Part shown: positions 48,181 to 55,246 of the stretch, piece by piece
Numbering within the stretch: position 1 is the stretch's first letter
Layout: each line of letters begins with the position of its first letter
From: Nibribacter koreensis
Lineage (GTDB): Bacteria; Bacteroidota; Bacteroidia; Cytophagales; Hymenobacteraceae
Length of the DNA: 64,000 nt
Assembly (NCBI RefSeq): GCF_039541795.1
Contig: NZ_BAABGX010000001.1
Location: 1,488,001-1,552,000 of the forward strand
Reading direction: 5' to 3'
Made by a program: the position numbers and the translations under genes
The notes under the pieces: model-generated
Told to the model about the DNA's origin: nothing
The model's input: only the letters and a program-made list of their open reading frames with translations
Databases searched by the model: none

Positions 48181-48882
48181 GTGAATGACCTGCTAGAAGT
48201 CCTGTACGCTAATAATCTTAAACTGATAGACCCTCATTTAAAAAACTACAATCAGAGTTGCTCAAAAGAAAACAAAGCAACAAATCCGTTTTTATTGAAA
48301 GTCCCTCAAGATCACAATTCAGGTGCAAACCCTATAATGATCTTTGGCCAAGAAACCAATTGCTGGTGTAAGGAATGTGGGAATCAAAGCGAATATTCAA
48401 ATTCGTTAAAGCCCTCGATGGATCGCTACGAAATATTTTATTTAAATAATGGAATTAAGAGCTATCGTGGACCTTTTTGGAATGAGTTTAAGCGAATCAG
48501 AAGAGAAGTAAACAAAACTCATAATTCCTTTTTTATTTGGAATAATATAAATAAGATTGGAAGGATTGGTAAAGGAAATGTACAACAAATTAATAAACTC
48601 CAATTTAAATATTTTAATATTGTCAAAGACGAGTTGAAAATACTTAAACCTAGAGTTTTAGTCTTTTTAACTGGCGATGATTACGACCATTTTATTCGTA
48701 AAAACATCGAAGATTTCAGTGAATGCAAAATTGACGACTGCCTCTCTGAATTAAAGTTTTCAAACGAGTTTGCTCATTTAAAGGCATACAAGACATTTCA
48801 TCCAAATGCTTTATACCACAAAGGCAAAAACAGAATCGTAATAAATCAGCTGATTGAACTTATAAAGAAATCCTGCATATAA
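48181..48882 (+). CDS. UDG-like superfamily protein of unknown function (candidate defence gene)
   Basis: 233 residues starting with GTG 48181; the next in-frame ATG is deep inside (residue 53). The gene is clearly AT-rich compared with its surroundings. IMIFGQETN (residues 52-60) and KTFHPNALYHKGK (about 204-216) sit where uracil-DNA-glycosylase-like proteins have their first (GxxP/GQ) and last (HPS/HPN) motifs. In between are PFWNEFKRIRREVN, FFIWNNINKIGR and KILKPRVLVFLTGDDY, which I recall from an unnamed bacterial family. Cys pairs in NCWCKECGNQ may bind metal. A TIR-domain gene follows 85 bases later. DNA base recognition is inferred from the fold likeness only. Confidence 0.6.
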   Translation: MNDLLEVLYANNLKLIDPHLKNYNQSCSKENKATNPFLLKVPQDHNSGANPIMIFGQETNCWCKECGNQSEYSNSLKPSMDRYEIFYLNNGIKSYRGPFWNEFKRIRREVNKTHNSFFIWNNINKIGRIGKGNVQQINKLQFKYFNIVKDELKILKPRVLVFLTGDDYDHFIRKNIEDFSECKIDDCLSELKFSNEFAHLKAYKTFHPNALYHKGKNRIVINQLIELIKKSCI

Positions 48883-48967
48883 CCACGCCTATAATATAGC
48901 TCCGCCACATTATAGGCCAGTCCGTTGCAAGTAATAATGAAAAGCTATTAAACAATATCCAGATAAT

Positions 48968-49747
48968 ATGAAAAAAGTATTTCTATCACATGCTACAGAA
49001 GATAAACCCTTAGTTGAACACATTTATAGTAGACTAAAAGAGAAGTATCCACATGTTAAATCTTGGCTTGACAAGTATGAAATAGTCGGAGGAGATAGTT
49101 TGATAGATAAAATAGCGGAAGGTATTGATTCAAGTGAGAAGTTCATTATTTTTCTATCAGACACTTCGATAAAAAAGCCTTGGGTAAACAAAGAGCTTAA
49201 AAAGGCAATAATAGAAGAAATTAGTCGAAATGGTGAGAACTTTATTATTCCTGTTTTAATTAATAATATCATCAAGACCCCTTCATTCCTAGAAGACAAG
49301 TTTTACATTGATGTTTCTCAGTATACAGAGGAAGAGTTAATTAAAGCAATTTATAATGCTATTGAAGAAAAACAACCAAACTCTAAAGGTGAAACAATTC
49401 AGAATCTCTCGGTTCGACAAGTTCCTTCCCAAAATGGGCTAGAAGTTCAGTTTAAAGCTACATATTGGGCGGAGCAAATCGCTTTTGAAATTCAACTAGA
49501 TAAGAACTTTAAGGAAAGAGTAATAAAAGGTTTTGCTCAGTCTCCCAATACTTTTAGCGGTTCCTTTGTGGAAGAGAAAGATAATGCTACATATAGAATT
49601 TGTATTGCATCTCAAAAAATAACCCCAGACAACCCGTTTTTCCTTTTCTTTCAATTTGATGAAGGCATGGGTAAGGTTGTAGGTTTTAAACTATGGAAAG
49701 AGGGATTCAAAAAACCAATGGGATTCATAACAGAGGTAAGAGGATAA
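48968..49747 (+). CDS. TIR-domain protein (candidate NADase effector)
   Basis: 259 residues. Residues 1-125 form a TIR domain: KKVFLSHATEDKPLVEHI, the loop SWLDKYEIVGGDSL, FIIFLSDTSIKKPWVNKEL with Glu76 at the expected catalytic Glu of TIR NADases, and FIIPVLINN. Residues about 140-259 are a strand-rich domain (GLEVQFKATYWAEQIAFEIQ; NPFFLFFQFDEGMGKVVGFK) that I do not recognise and that may be the sensing or oligomerising part. Bacterial TIR proteins often deplete NAD in response to phage. The AT-rich composition and the adjacent UDG-like gene suggest a transferred two-gene defence module. TIR identity is strong, NADase activity is inferred, and the module is a hypothesis. Confidence 0.85.
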   Translation: MKKVFLSHATEDKPLVEHIYSRLKEKYPHVKSWLDKYEIVGGDSLIDKIAEGIDSSEKFIIFLSDTSIKKPWVNKELKKAIIEEISRNGENFIIPVLINNIIKTPSFLEDKFYIDVSQYTEEELIKAIYNAIEEKQPNSKGETIQNLSVRQVPSQNGLEVQFKATYWAEQIAFEIQLDKNFKERVIKGFAQSPNTFSGSFVEEKDNATYRICIASQKITPDNPFFLFFQFDEGMGKVVGFKLWKEGFKKPMGFITEVRG

Positions 49748-49820
49748 ACATCTTACAACACCATTTATAAGACCTGAGTTAGTTTTACATAAGCTGAGTT
49801 TTCTCATTTAAAATTTTTAA

Positions 49821-49921
49821 TCAATTGTGTTCGGGTTCTGCATCAAAACTCCCTCGGCTCATGTACCAACCATAATCACCCAAATCATTTAAAGTATATC
49901 TTATTTCGTCCTCCCTACCAA
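49821..49921 (-). pseudogene. Possible C-terminal remnant of a lost gene
   Basis: On the minus strand a frame ending with TAA/TGA near 49821 reads EAGVGREDEIRYTLNDLGDY then GWYMSRGSFDAEPEHN, which looks like a genuine protein end. Upstream it runs into a family P palindrome and no start is credible. It may be a truncated gene at the island's right border. Weak evidence. Confidence 0.25.
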
Positions 49922-49945
49922 CTCCGGCTTCACCCAACCCCCTCC

Positions 49946-49989
49946 TTCCGTTTTCGGGCTGTTTTCTAGAAAACAGCCCGAAAACGGAA
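49946..49989. repeat. Dispersed palindrome, family P, perfect 44-bp form with changed core
   Basis: TTCCGTTTTCGGGCTGTTTTC, TA centre, then full complement. Core is TCGGGC/GCCCGA in place of TTGGCC/GGCCAA; both arms changed together. Just upstream of the TetR gene. Confidence 0.97.
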
Positions 49990-50069
49990 AACTTTCTCCC
50001 CTTTTTAGGCCGTGGTTTAAACCTCTCCCCCGCCCTGGTTGTTTCCCTTACAAGAAGATAAACAACCAC

Positions 50070-50744
50070 ATGGAAAACATAGAAAACACTCACATCCCAT
50101 TAAAAGACACCAGGACCAGAATTCTGGAGGCCTTTGTGCACCATGTACTGGAGACGGGCCAAGAGCCGGTGTCTGTATATAAGTTTGCGCAGAGCCTGGG
50201 CATGACCGAGCAGGAGTTCTACACGTTTTACACCTCGTTTCAGGGGGTGAAAGGCGGCGTATGGGATTCCATCTTTACTCAGACTTTGGCTGACATGCAC
50301 GCGCAGGCAGCGTACGCCCACTACTCACCCAAGGAGAAGCTCCTCTCCTTTTACTTCACCTGGATAGAAGAACTCAAGAAGAACCGAAGCTACCTGCTCG
50401 CGCTTTATGAGAAGCAACCTGATTTCAAGAAGGTCACGCCGCAGGAGGTCCAGAGCTTTAAGCGCCATTTTTTGGCCTTCGCCAAAACGCTGGTGCAGGA
50501 AGGCAAGGAAACCGAGCAGATTGTAGACCGCAAGTACGTGTCAGACAAATACCCCGAGGCCCTGTGGCTGGAAACCCTGTTCATCTTCCAGTTCTGGCTC
50601 AAAGACACCTCGTCGGGCTTTGAACGCACCGATGCCGCCATTGAGAAATCTGTGAGCCTTTTCTTTGACGTGGTAGGCAGAAACGCCGTTGACTCCTTCT
50701 TTGACTTCGCCAAATTCCTGTACCAGTCTAAAAAAGCCATATGA
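50070..50744 (+). CDS. TetR-like transcriptional regulator
   Basis: 224 residues. The N-terminal helix-turn-helix region TRTRILEAFVHHVLETGQEP and VSVYKFAQSLGMTEQEFYTF resembles TetR DNA-binding domains, and the rest is helical, with ARG-free but Trp/Phe-rich ligand-pocket residues. The recognition helix (TEQEFYTFYTSFQGVKGGVW) is somewhat unusual, so DNA binding should be treated as probable. Its stop overlaps the start of the ABC1 kinase gene (ATGA at 50741-50744), so it probably regulates that operon. Many Bacteroidetes have this TetR/ABC1 pair. Confidence 0.82.
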   Translation: MENIENTHIPLKDTRTRILEAFVHHVLETGQEPVSVYKFAQSLGMTEQEFYTFYTSFQGVKGGVWDSIFTQTLADMHAQAAYAHYSPKEKLLSFYFTWIEELKKNRSYLLALYEKQPDFKKVTPQEVQSFKRHFLAFAKTLVQEGKETEQIVDRKYVSDKYPEALWLETLFIFQFWLKDTSSGFERTDAAIEKSVSLFFDVVGRNAVDSFFDFAKFLYQSKKAI

Positions 50745-52060
50745 GCCAGTCCCCCGAAGAGCAGAACCATATTCCCACCTCCAAAGCACAGCGGGCCACC
50801 AAGTTTCTGGGGGCCGGGGCCAAGGTAGGCGGCAATTACATTAAGCACTACGCCAAGAAGATAGTGAACCCTTCGCTCAGCAAAGAGGAACTGCATGAGG
50901 ACAACGCCCAGGACATCTATACCTCTTTGAGTCAGCTGAAAGGCAGTGCCCTCAAGGTGGCCCAGATGATGTCCATGGATAAGACCATGCTGCCCGGCGC
51001 CTACCAGGACAAGTTCACCATGGCCCAGTACAGCGCACCGCCCCTGTCCTACCCGTTGGTGGTGCGCACGTTCCAGAAAGCGTTCGGGCGTACGCCTGAG
51101 GCGATGTTTGACACCTTTTCCACCTCGGCGGTCAATGCGGCCTCTATTGGGCAGGTGCACAAGGCCACTAAGGACGGGAAGACGTTTGCCGTGAAGGTGC
51201 AGTACCCCGGCGTGGCCGAAAGCGTGAGCTCAGACCTGAAAATGGTGCGCCCCTTTGCCTACCGCCTGCTCAACATGAACGAGAAGGAGATGGACCATTA
51301 CATGGACGAGGTAGAGGAGAAACTATTGGAAGAGACGGATTATGAGCTGGAGGTGCAACGCTCCCAGGAGATTGCCGCCGCCTGCCGTCATCTGCCTCAC
51401 CTGCACTTCCCCGACTACTATCCTGAGATGAGCACTTCGCGCATCATCACCATGGACTGGCTGGAGGGCGCGCACCTGAAAGAATGGCTCCAGACCAACC
51501 CAACGCAGGAGGAGAGAAACCAAATTGGGCAGGCCCTCTGGGACTTTTACCACCACCAGGTACACAACCTCAAACAGGTGCACGCAGACCCGCACCCCGG
51601 CAACTTCATCATTCTACCGGGCGTGACGCTGGGCATCATTGACTTTGGATGCGTGAAGGTGATACCAGAGGATTTCTACCGCGGGTACTTCTCCCTCATC
51701 AAGAAGGAGTCCTTGTTGAACGAGGCCGAGCTGAACCAAATCTTCTATGACCTGGATTTCATCAGTGACCGCGACTCTCCCGCAGAGCAAGCCTACTTTA
51801 AGGGCGTTTTCAAGGAGATGATTGCCTTATTGGGGCGCCCGTTCCACGCAGAGACCTTTGATTTCGCGCAGAACGACTACTTTCAGCAGATTTATACCCT
51901 GGGTGACCGCATCTCCAAAGACAAGATGTTCCGGCAGTCTAGGCAGGCGCGCGGCTCTAAGCACGGGCTGTTCATCAATAGAACCTATTTTGGGCTCTAC
52001 AGCCTGTTGAATCAGTTGGGGGCTCACATCACCACCACCAAACCAGACTGGCTTAAGTAA
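50741..52060 (+). CDS. ABC1/UbiB-family atypical kinase (AarF-like)
   Basis: 439 residues. An N-terminal LKGSALKVAQMMSMD replaces the typical KxGQ motif (here K-V-A-Q). AASIGQVHKATKDGKTFAVK is the Ala-rich loop and Lys, DYELEVQRSQ follows, then the catalytic HADPHPGNF and IIDFGCVKVIP (DFG). UbiB-family proteins are atypical kinases/ATPases linked to isoprenoid-quinone lipids. No ubiquinone gene is near, and menaquinone is expected in this group. It overlaps the TetR-like gene and is followed by a strong terminator at 52083-52140. Confidence 0.92.
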   Translation: MSQSPEEQNHIPTSKAQRATKFLGAGAKVGGNYIKHYAKKIVNPSLSKEELHEDNAQDIYTSLSQLKGSALKVAQMMSMDKTMLPGAYQDKFTMAQYSAPPLSYPLVVRTFQKAFGRTPEAMFDTFSTSAVNAASIGQVHKATKDGKTFAVKVQYPGVAESVSSDLKMVRPFAYRLLNMNEKEMDHYMDEVEEKLLEETDYELEVQRSQEIAAACRHLPHLHFPDYYPEMSTSRIITMDWLEGAHLKEWLQTNPTQEERNQIGQALWDFYHHQVHNLKQVHADPHPGNFIILPGVTLGIIDFGCVKVIPEDFYRGYFSLIKKESLLNEAELNQIFYDLDFISDRDSPAEQAYFKGVFKEMIALLGRPFHAETFDFAQNDYFQQIYTLGDRISKDKMFRQSRQARGSKHGLFINRTYFGLYSLLNQLGAHITTTKPDWLK

Positions 52061-52082
52061 ATTAAGCCGATCTTAAGTTTCT

Positions 52083-52140
52083 GCCACCAGCCTTGGGATG
52101 TACTTTTCTGTACACCAACAAGCTGGTGGCTTTTTTTTTT
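52083..52140 (+). terminator. Rho-independent terminator of the TetR-ABC1 operon
   Basis: GCCACCAGC pairs with GCTGGTGGC, enclosing an inner GTAC-TTTTCT-GTAC hairpin; a run of ten T follows. Very strong. Confidence 0.93.
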
Positions 52141-52212
52141 ACTGCCTGCGTACCCATTGCGCTCGTCCTCAATAATAGGGAGCAGAAGATTCTGTTAGCC
52201 TTAAGGCCATTT

Positions 52213-52250
52213 CGTTTTTGGGCCATTTCCCAGAAAACAGGCTAAAAACG
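52213..52250. repeat. Dispersed palindrome, family P
   Basis: CGTTTTTGGGCCATTTCCC and AGAAAACAGGCTAAAAACG arms, upstream of the PAS kinase gene at 52385. Confidence 0.88.
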
Positions 52251-52384
52251 CCTCCCCCTTAGAAACCCTTGGCGGCTGGCTGGGTATATAAGGGCAACCA
52301 TTATAGACTCATCCGTATAAACACCATTTGTTTGTCAAAAACCTGGCATCCGCTAAAGAGTTTCGGTCATCCTAACCTTACCAC

Positions 52385-53533
52385 ATGTCGCCTAACTTAA
52401 ACCCAGAGGACATCTACTCGCAGTTCATCAACCAGGTGACGGATTACGCCATTTTCGCGACAGACAATGACGGCATCATCACGTTCTGGAACGAGGGTGC
52501 GCACAGGTTAAAAGGCTACACAGAAGATGAGATCATTGGCCAGTTCTTTGGGGTTTTGTTCACGGAAGAAGACAGGGAAAGAGGGCTTCCTGAAGAAGAA
52601 CTGCGCGTGGCCCGGGAAAAAGGCGTCTATGAGGGCGAAGGTCCGCGCCGGAAAAAGGACGGTTCTTTGTTTCATGCCAAGGTGAGCCTGACGGCCATTT
52701 ACGGACCAGACGGCAAACAACTGGGCTTTACCAAAGTAACCGGTGACATTACCAAGAAAAAGCAGCTGGAGGAAGAAATCACCCGCCGCAACGAGGACTT
52801 GATCCAACAAAAGGCAGAGCTGGAGAAGACCAACATTGATCTGGACAACTTCATTTACACGGCCTCGCATGATCTCAAGGCTCCCATTGCCAACATTGAG
52901 GGCCTCATAGAAATGCTCAAGCAGGACTTGACCAACAAGAAACTCCTGGATGATTCCTCCACCATCCTTCTGCAACACGTGAGCATCTCAGTAGAACGGT
53001 TTAAGAAAACCATCATGGACCTCACAGAAGTGAGCAAACTGCAGAAGGACTTCAAGGAAAGCCAGAAGAAGGAAACCATCCAAGTGGAGGCCGTCTATGA
53101 AGAAGTGATGGCCGACAGCGGTTTTATGTTCTATGAAAGTCCTTGTGAGGTTACCACAGATTTTAAAGTAAAGGAGATTGTCTTTTCACGCAAGAACTTC
53201 AGGAGCATTCTTTACAACCTGCTCAGCAACTCTTTTAAATACCAGTCGCCTAGCCGGCCCTGCAAGATTGCCGTGAAAACCTATGAAGAAGGTGACCATG
53301 TGCTGCTGTGCGTGAAGGACAACGGCCTGGGCTTAAGCGACAAGAACCTGACGCACCTGTACACCATGTTCAAGCGGTTTCATGACCACGTAGAGGGCAC
53401 CGGCATTGGCCTGTACATTGTCAAGCGCATTGTAGAGAATGAGGGCGGCAGAATAGAGGTAGTCACCAAAGAAAACGACGGCACCGAGTTTAAGATTTAC
53501 TTTAAGAAAGAAGAAGTGACCTTGCCCGTGTAA
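52385..53533 (+). CDS. PAS-domain sensor histidine kinase
   Basis: 382 residues, soluble. One PAS domain (residues about 10-135; DYAIFATDNDGIITFWNEGA and FTKVTGDITKKKQLEEE), a coiled-coil linker, then the H-box NFIYTASHDLKAPIANIEGL, N-box LLSNSFKYQSPSRPC, VKDNGLGL and HVEGTGIGLYIVKRIVENEG. No receiver domain. The H-box form SHDLKAP is common in Bacteroidetes. It should phosphorylate an unlinked regulator. Single gene; the stimulus is unknown. Confidence 0.93.
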   Translation: MSPNLNPEDIYSQFINQVTDYAIFATDNDGIITFWNEGAHRLKGYTEDEIIGQFFGVLFTEEDRERGLPEEELRVAREKGVYEGEGPRRKKDGSLFHAKVSLTAIYGPDGKQLGFTKVTGDITKKKQLEEEITRRNEDLIQQKAELEKTNIDLDNFIYTASHDLKAPIANIEGLIEMLKQDLTNKKLLDDSSTILLQHVSISVERFKKTIMDLTEVSKLQKDFKESQKKETIQVEAVYEEVMADSGFMFYESPCEVTTDFKVKEIVFSRKNFRSILYNLLSNSFKYQSPSRPCKIAVKTYEEGDHVLLCVKDNGLGLSDKNLTHLYTMFKRFHDHVEGTGIGLYIVKRIVENEGGRIEVVTKENDGTEFKIYFKKEEVTLPV

Positions 53534-53656
53534 ATTTTCTCACGTAAAACCTTAGGCTTGTCCTTACCAAGATCTGCTCTTTTCACGTGAATCACCTGGG
53601 TTGCTGCACAAGCACTCTGTAAAACAACGGGTGATTTCTGAGGGTGGATGGGTAAA

Positions 53657-53694
53657 TGATTTTGGTCATTTTTCAGGAAAACAGGCCAAAAACG
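53657..53694. repeat. Dispersed palindrome, family P (degenerate left arm)
   Basis: ATGATTTTGGTCATTTTTC and GGAAAACAGGCCAAAAACG. It lies 114 bases upstream of the DUF6370 gene, in its reading frame. The rest of 53534-53807 has two GGTAC pairs near 53719-53740 but nothing I can name. Confidence 0.85.
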
Positions 53695-53807
53695 GCTTTG
53701 ACTGCAATAGGATAATTGGTACCTTGTTCAGAGGTACACTGCTTGGTTTAGCCGATGCAGGCATTTGTACTCACCCGGTTTTTCATCTTCATCTTAACGC
53801 TCTTCTC

Positions 53808-54161
53808 ATGAAACGTCTCCTCTTTTCCTTGGCCCTGAGTCTGGCAGGCATGACTGCCATGGCCCAAAGCACCGCGCCGCAAACCACTGCCGGCCTAGAC
53901 AAGACCAAACCCGTACAAACCGTTGAAGCCGCTTGCGGGCAATGCATGCTGGGGTTAAAAGGCACAGGCTGTGACTTAGCGGTACGCATAGATGGCAAAG
54001 CGTATTTTGTGGACGGCTCAGACATTGACCAGCACGGTGACGCCCACGCCACCAACGGTTTCTGCAACGCCATCAGAAAAGCCGAAGCCCAGGGCCAGGT
54101 GGTAGACAACCGCTTTAAGGCCACGTATCTCAAACTGGTGGCAGCGCCTGCTAAAAAGTAG
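53808..54161 (+). CDS. DUF6370-like small secreted protein
   Basis: 117 residues from ATG 53808. A longer frame from 53601 would translate the palindrome and is rejected. Signal peptide LLFSLALSLAGMTAMAQ, then the compact domain VEAACGQCMLGLKGTGCDLA, VRIDGKAYFVDGSDIDQHGD, AHATNGFCNAIRKAEAQG. Three to four Cys residues and conserved His/Asp suggest metal or disulfide binding, but no function is known. Followed 76 bases later by a sulfurtransferase gene, so it may share a transcript with it. Confidence 0.82.
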   Translation: MKRLLFSLALSLAGMTAMAQSTAPQTTAGLDKTKPVQTVEAACGQCMLGLKGTGCDLAVRIDGKAYFVDGSDIDQHGDAHATNGFCNAIRKAEAQGQVVDNRFKATYLKLVAAPAKK

Positions 54162-54237
54162 GCGTCTTAAAAGGCATCATAGCCCTGTAACTGCCATTCT
54201 GCGTTTAAAGTAAGGAACTGCCCAAACCTCTCTACCT

Positions 54238-55098
54238 ATGAAACCAATCCTTTCGCCTACAGACCTGGCCGTCCTTTTAAAAGAGCCCGCACACGTGGTG
54301 CTGGTAGACGCGCGCTCTGGTCCTACGGCCATTGAGAGCTACCAAAAAGAGCATTTGAAGGGTGCCCACTACGTGGACCTGGAGAATGACCTGGCACATA
54401 AACATGCCTCGGCGGCGCAAGGCGGAAGACACCCGCTGCCCTCTCCCAAGGAGTTCAGCAAGATTATGAACCGCTTGGGCATTACCCCGCAAAGCCGCGT
54501 GGTGGTGTATGATGATAAAAACGGAGCCAATGCCGCGGCCCGCTTCTGGTGGATGGTCAAAGCCATGGGACATGACAACGTGCAGGTGGTAGACGGCGGA
54601 TACCAGGCCGCCAAGGCCGCCGGCGTACCCACCACAGATGAGATTGAGCCAGTGGACTGCACGCATTTTTTCAACAACTCTGAGTGGCAACTCCCCACCG
54701 CTACCATGCAAGAGGTGACCCACGCCGCCCAGCACCCAGATTACATGGTGATTGACGTGCGCGAACCCGCCCGCTTTAGAGGCGAAACCGAACCTATTGA
54801 CCAAGTAGCCGGCCACATACCGGGCGCGGTCAATTACCCCTTTCAGGAAAATCTGGACAGTCAGGGAAATTTCTTAAAAGAGGAAGAACTCAAAGCCAAG
54901 TACACCAAAGACCTGCAAGGCAAACCCGCAGACCATGTGATAGTACACTGCGGTTCTGGCGTGACCGCCTGCCACACCTTACTAGCCATGGCCCAAGCCG
55001 ACCTGGACCTACCAAAGCTGTACGTGGGCTCCTGGAGTGAATGGTCACGCAGTGGCAGACCCATTGCCGGACAGGGTGCCGCCGGGCAGTCTTCTTAA
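54238..55098 (+). CDS. Thiosulfate/3-mercaptopyruvate sulfurtransferase (two rhodanese domains)
   Basis: 286 residues. The N-terminal rhodanese (about 5-130: VVLVDARSGPTAIESYQKEH, LEND, VVVYDDKNGANAAARFWWMV) lacks the active Cys, as usual. The C-terminal domain (about 160-280) has VIDVREPARFRGETEP and the active loop HCGSGVTACHTLL with the catalytic Cys in HCGSG. It transfers sulfur from thiosulfate or 3-mercaptopyruvate to cyanide or thiols. The CGSGVT loop is more like mercaptopyruvate enzymes. Cytoplasmic. Together with the sulfur operon at the window start it shows active sulfane-sulfur metabolism. Confidence 0.92.
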   Translation: MKPILSPTDLAVLLKEPAHVVLVDARSGPTAIESYQKEHLKGAHYVDLENDLAHKHASAAQGGRHPLPSPKEFSKIMNRLGITPQSRVVVYDDKNGANAAARFWWMVKAMGHDNVQVVDGGYQAAKAAGVPTTDEIEPVDCTHFFNNSEWQLPTATMQEVTHAAQHPDYMVIDVREPARFRGETEPIDQVAGHIPGAVNYPFQENLDSQGNFLKEEELKAKYTKDLQGKPADHVIVHCGSGVTACHTLLAMAQADLDLPKLYVGSWSEWSRSGRPIAGQGAAGQSS

Positions 55099-55118
55099 AA
55101 ATCATTAGAGCGTGTTAT

Positions 55119-55170
55119 GAAAAATCGTTTTCGGCCTGATTTCTGGAAATCAGGCCGAAAACGATTTTTC
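55119..55170. repeat. Dispersed palindrome, family P, perfect 52-bp form with changed core
   Basis: GAAAAATCGTTTTCGGCC and GGCCGAAAACGATTTTTC flank TGATTTC-TG-GAAATCA. Core is TTTTCGGCC/GGCCGAAAA. The longest perfect copy; it ends in TTTTTC and lies 20 bases after the sulfurtransferase stop, so it would make a good terminator. Confidence 0.97.
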
Positions 55171-55246
55171 TTTTTATGTGAGATTCCTTCTACATTCGCT
55201 TCGGTAAATTCTACTTCATCCTAACACCTTATAACGCCTCCCTGCT

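Noticed and set aside
52293..52320. GGCAACC...CCGTATAA as a second ECF-type promoter upstream of the PAS kinase
   Set aside because: The spacer is 13 bases, two shorter than at the sigma gene; similarity may be chance.
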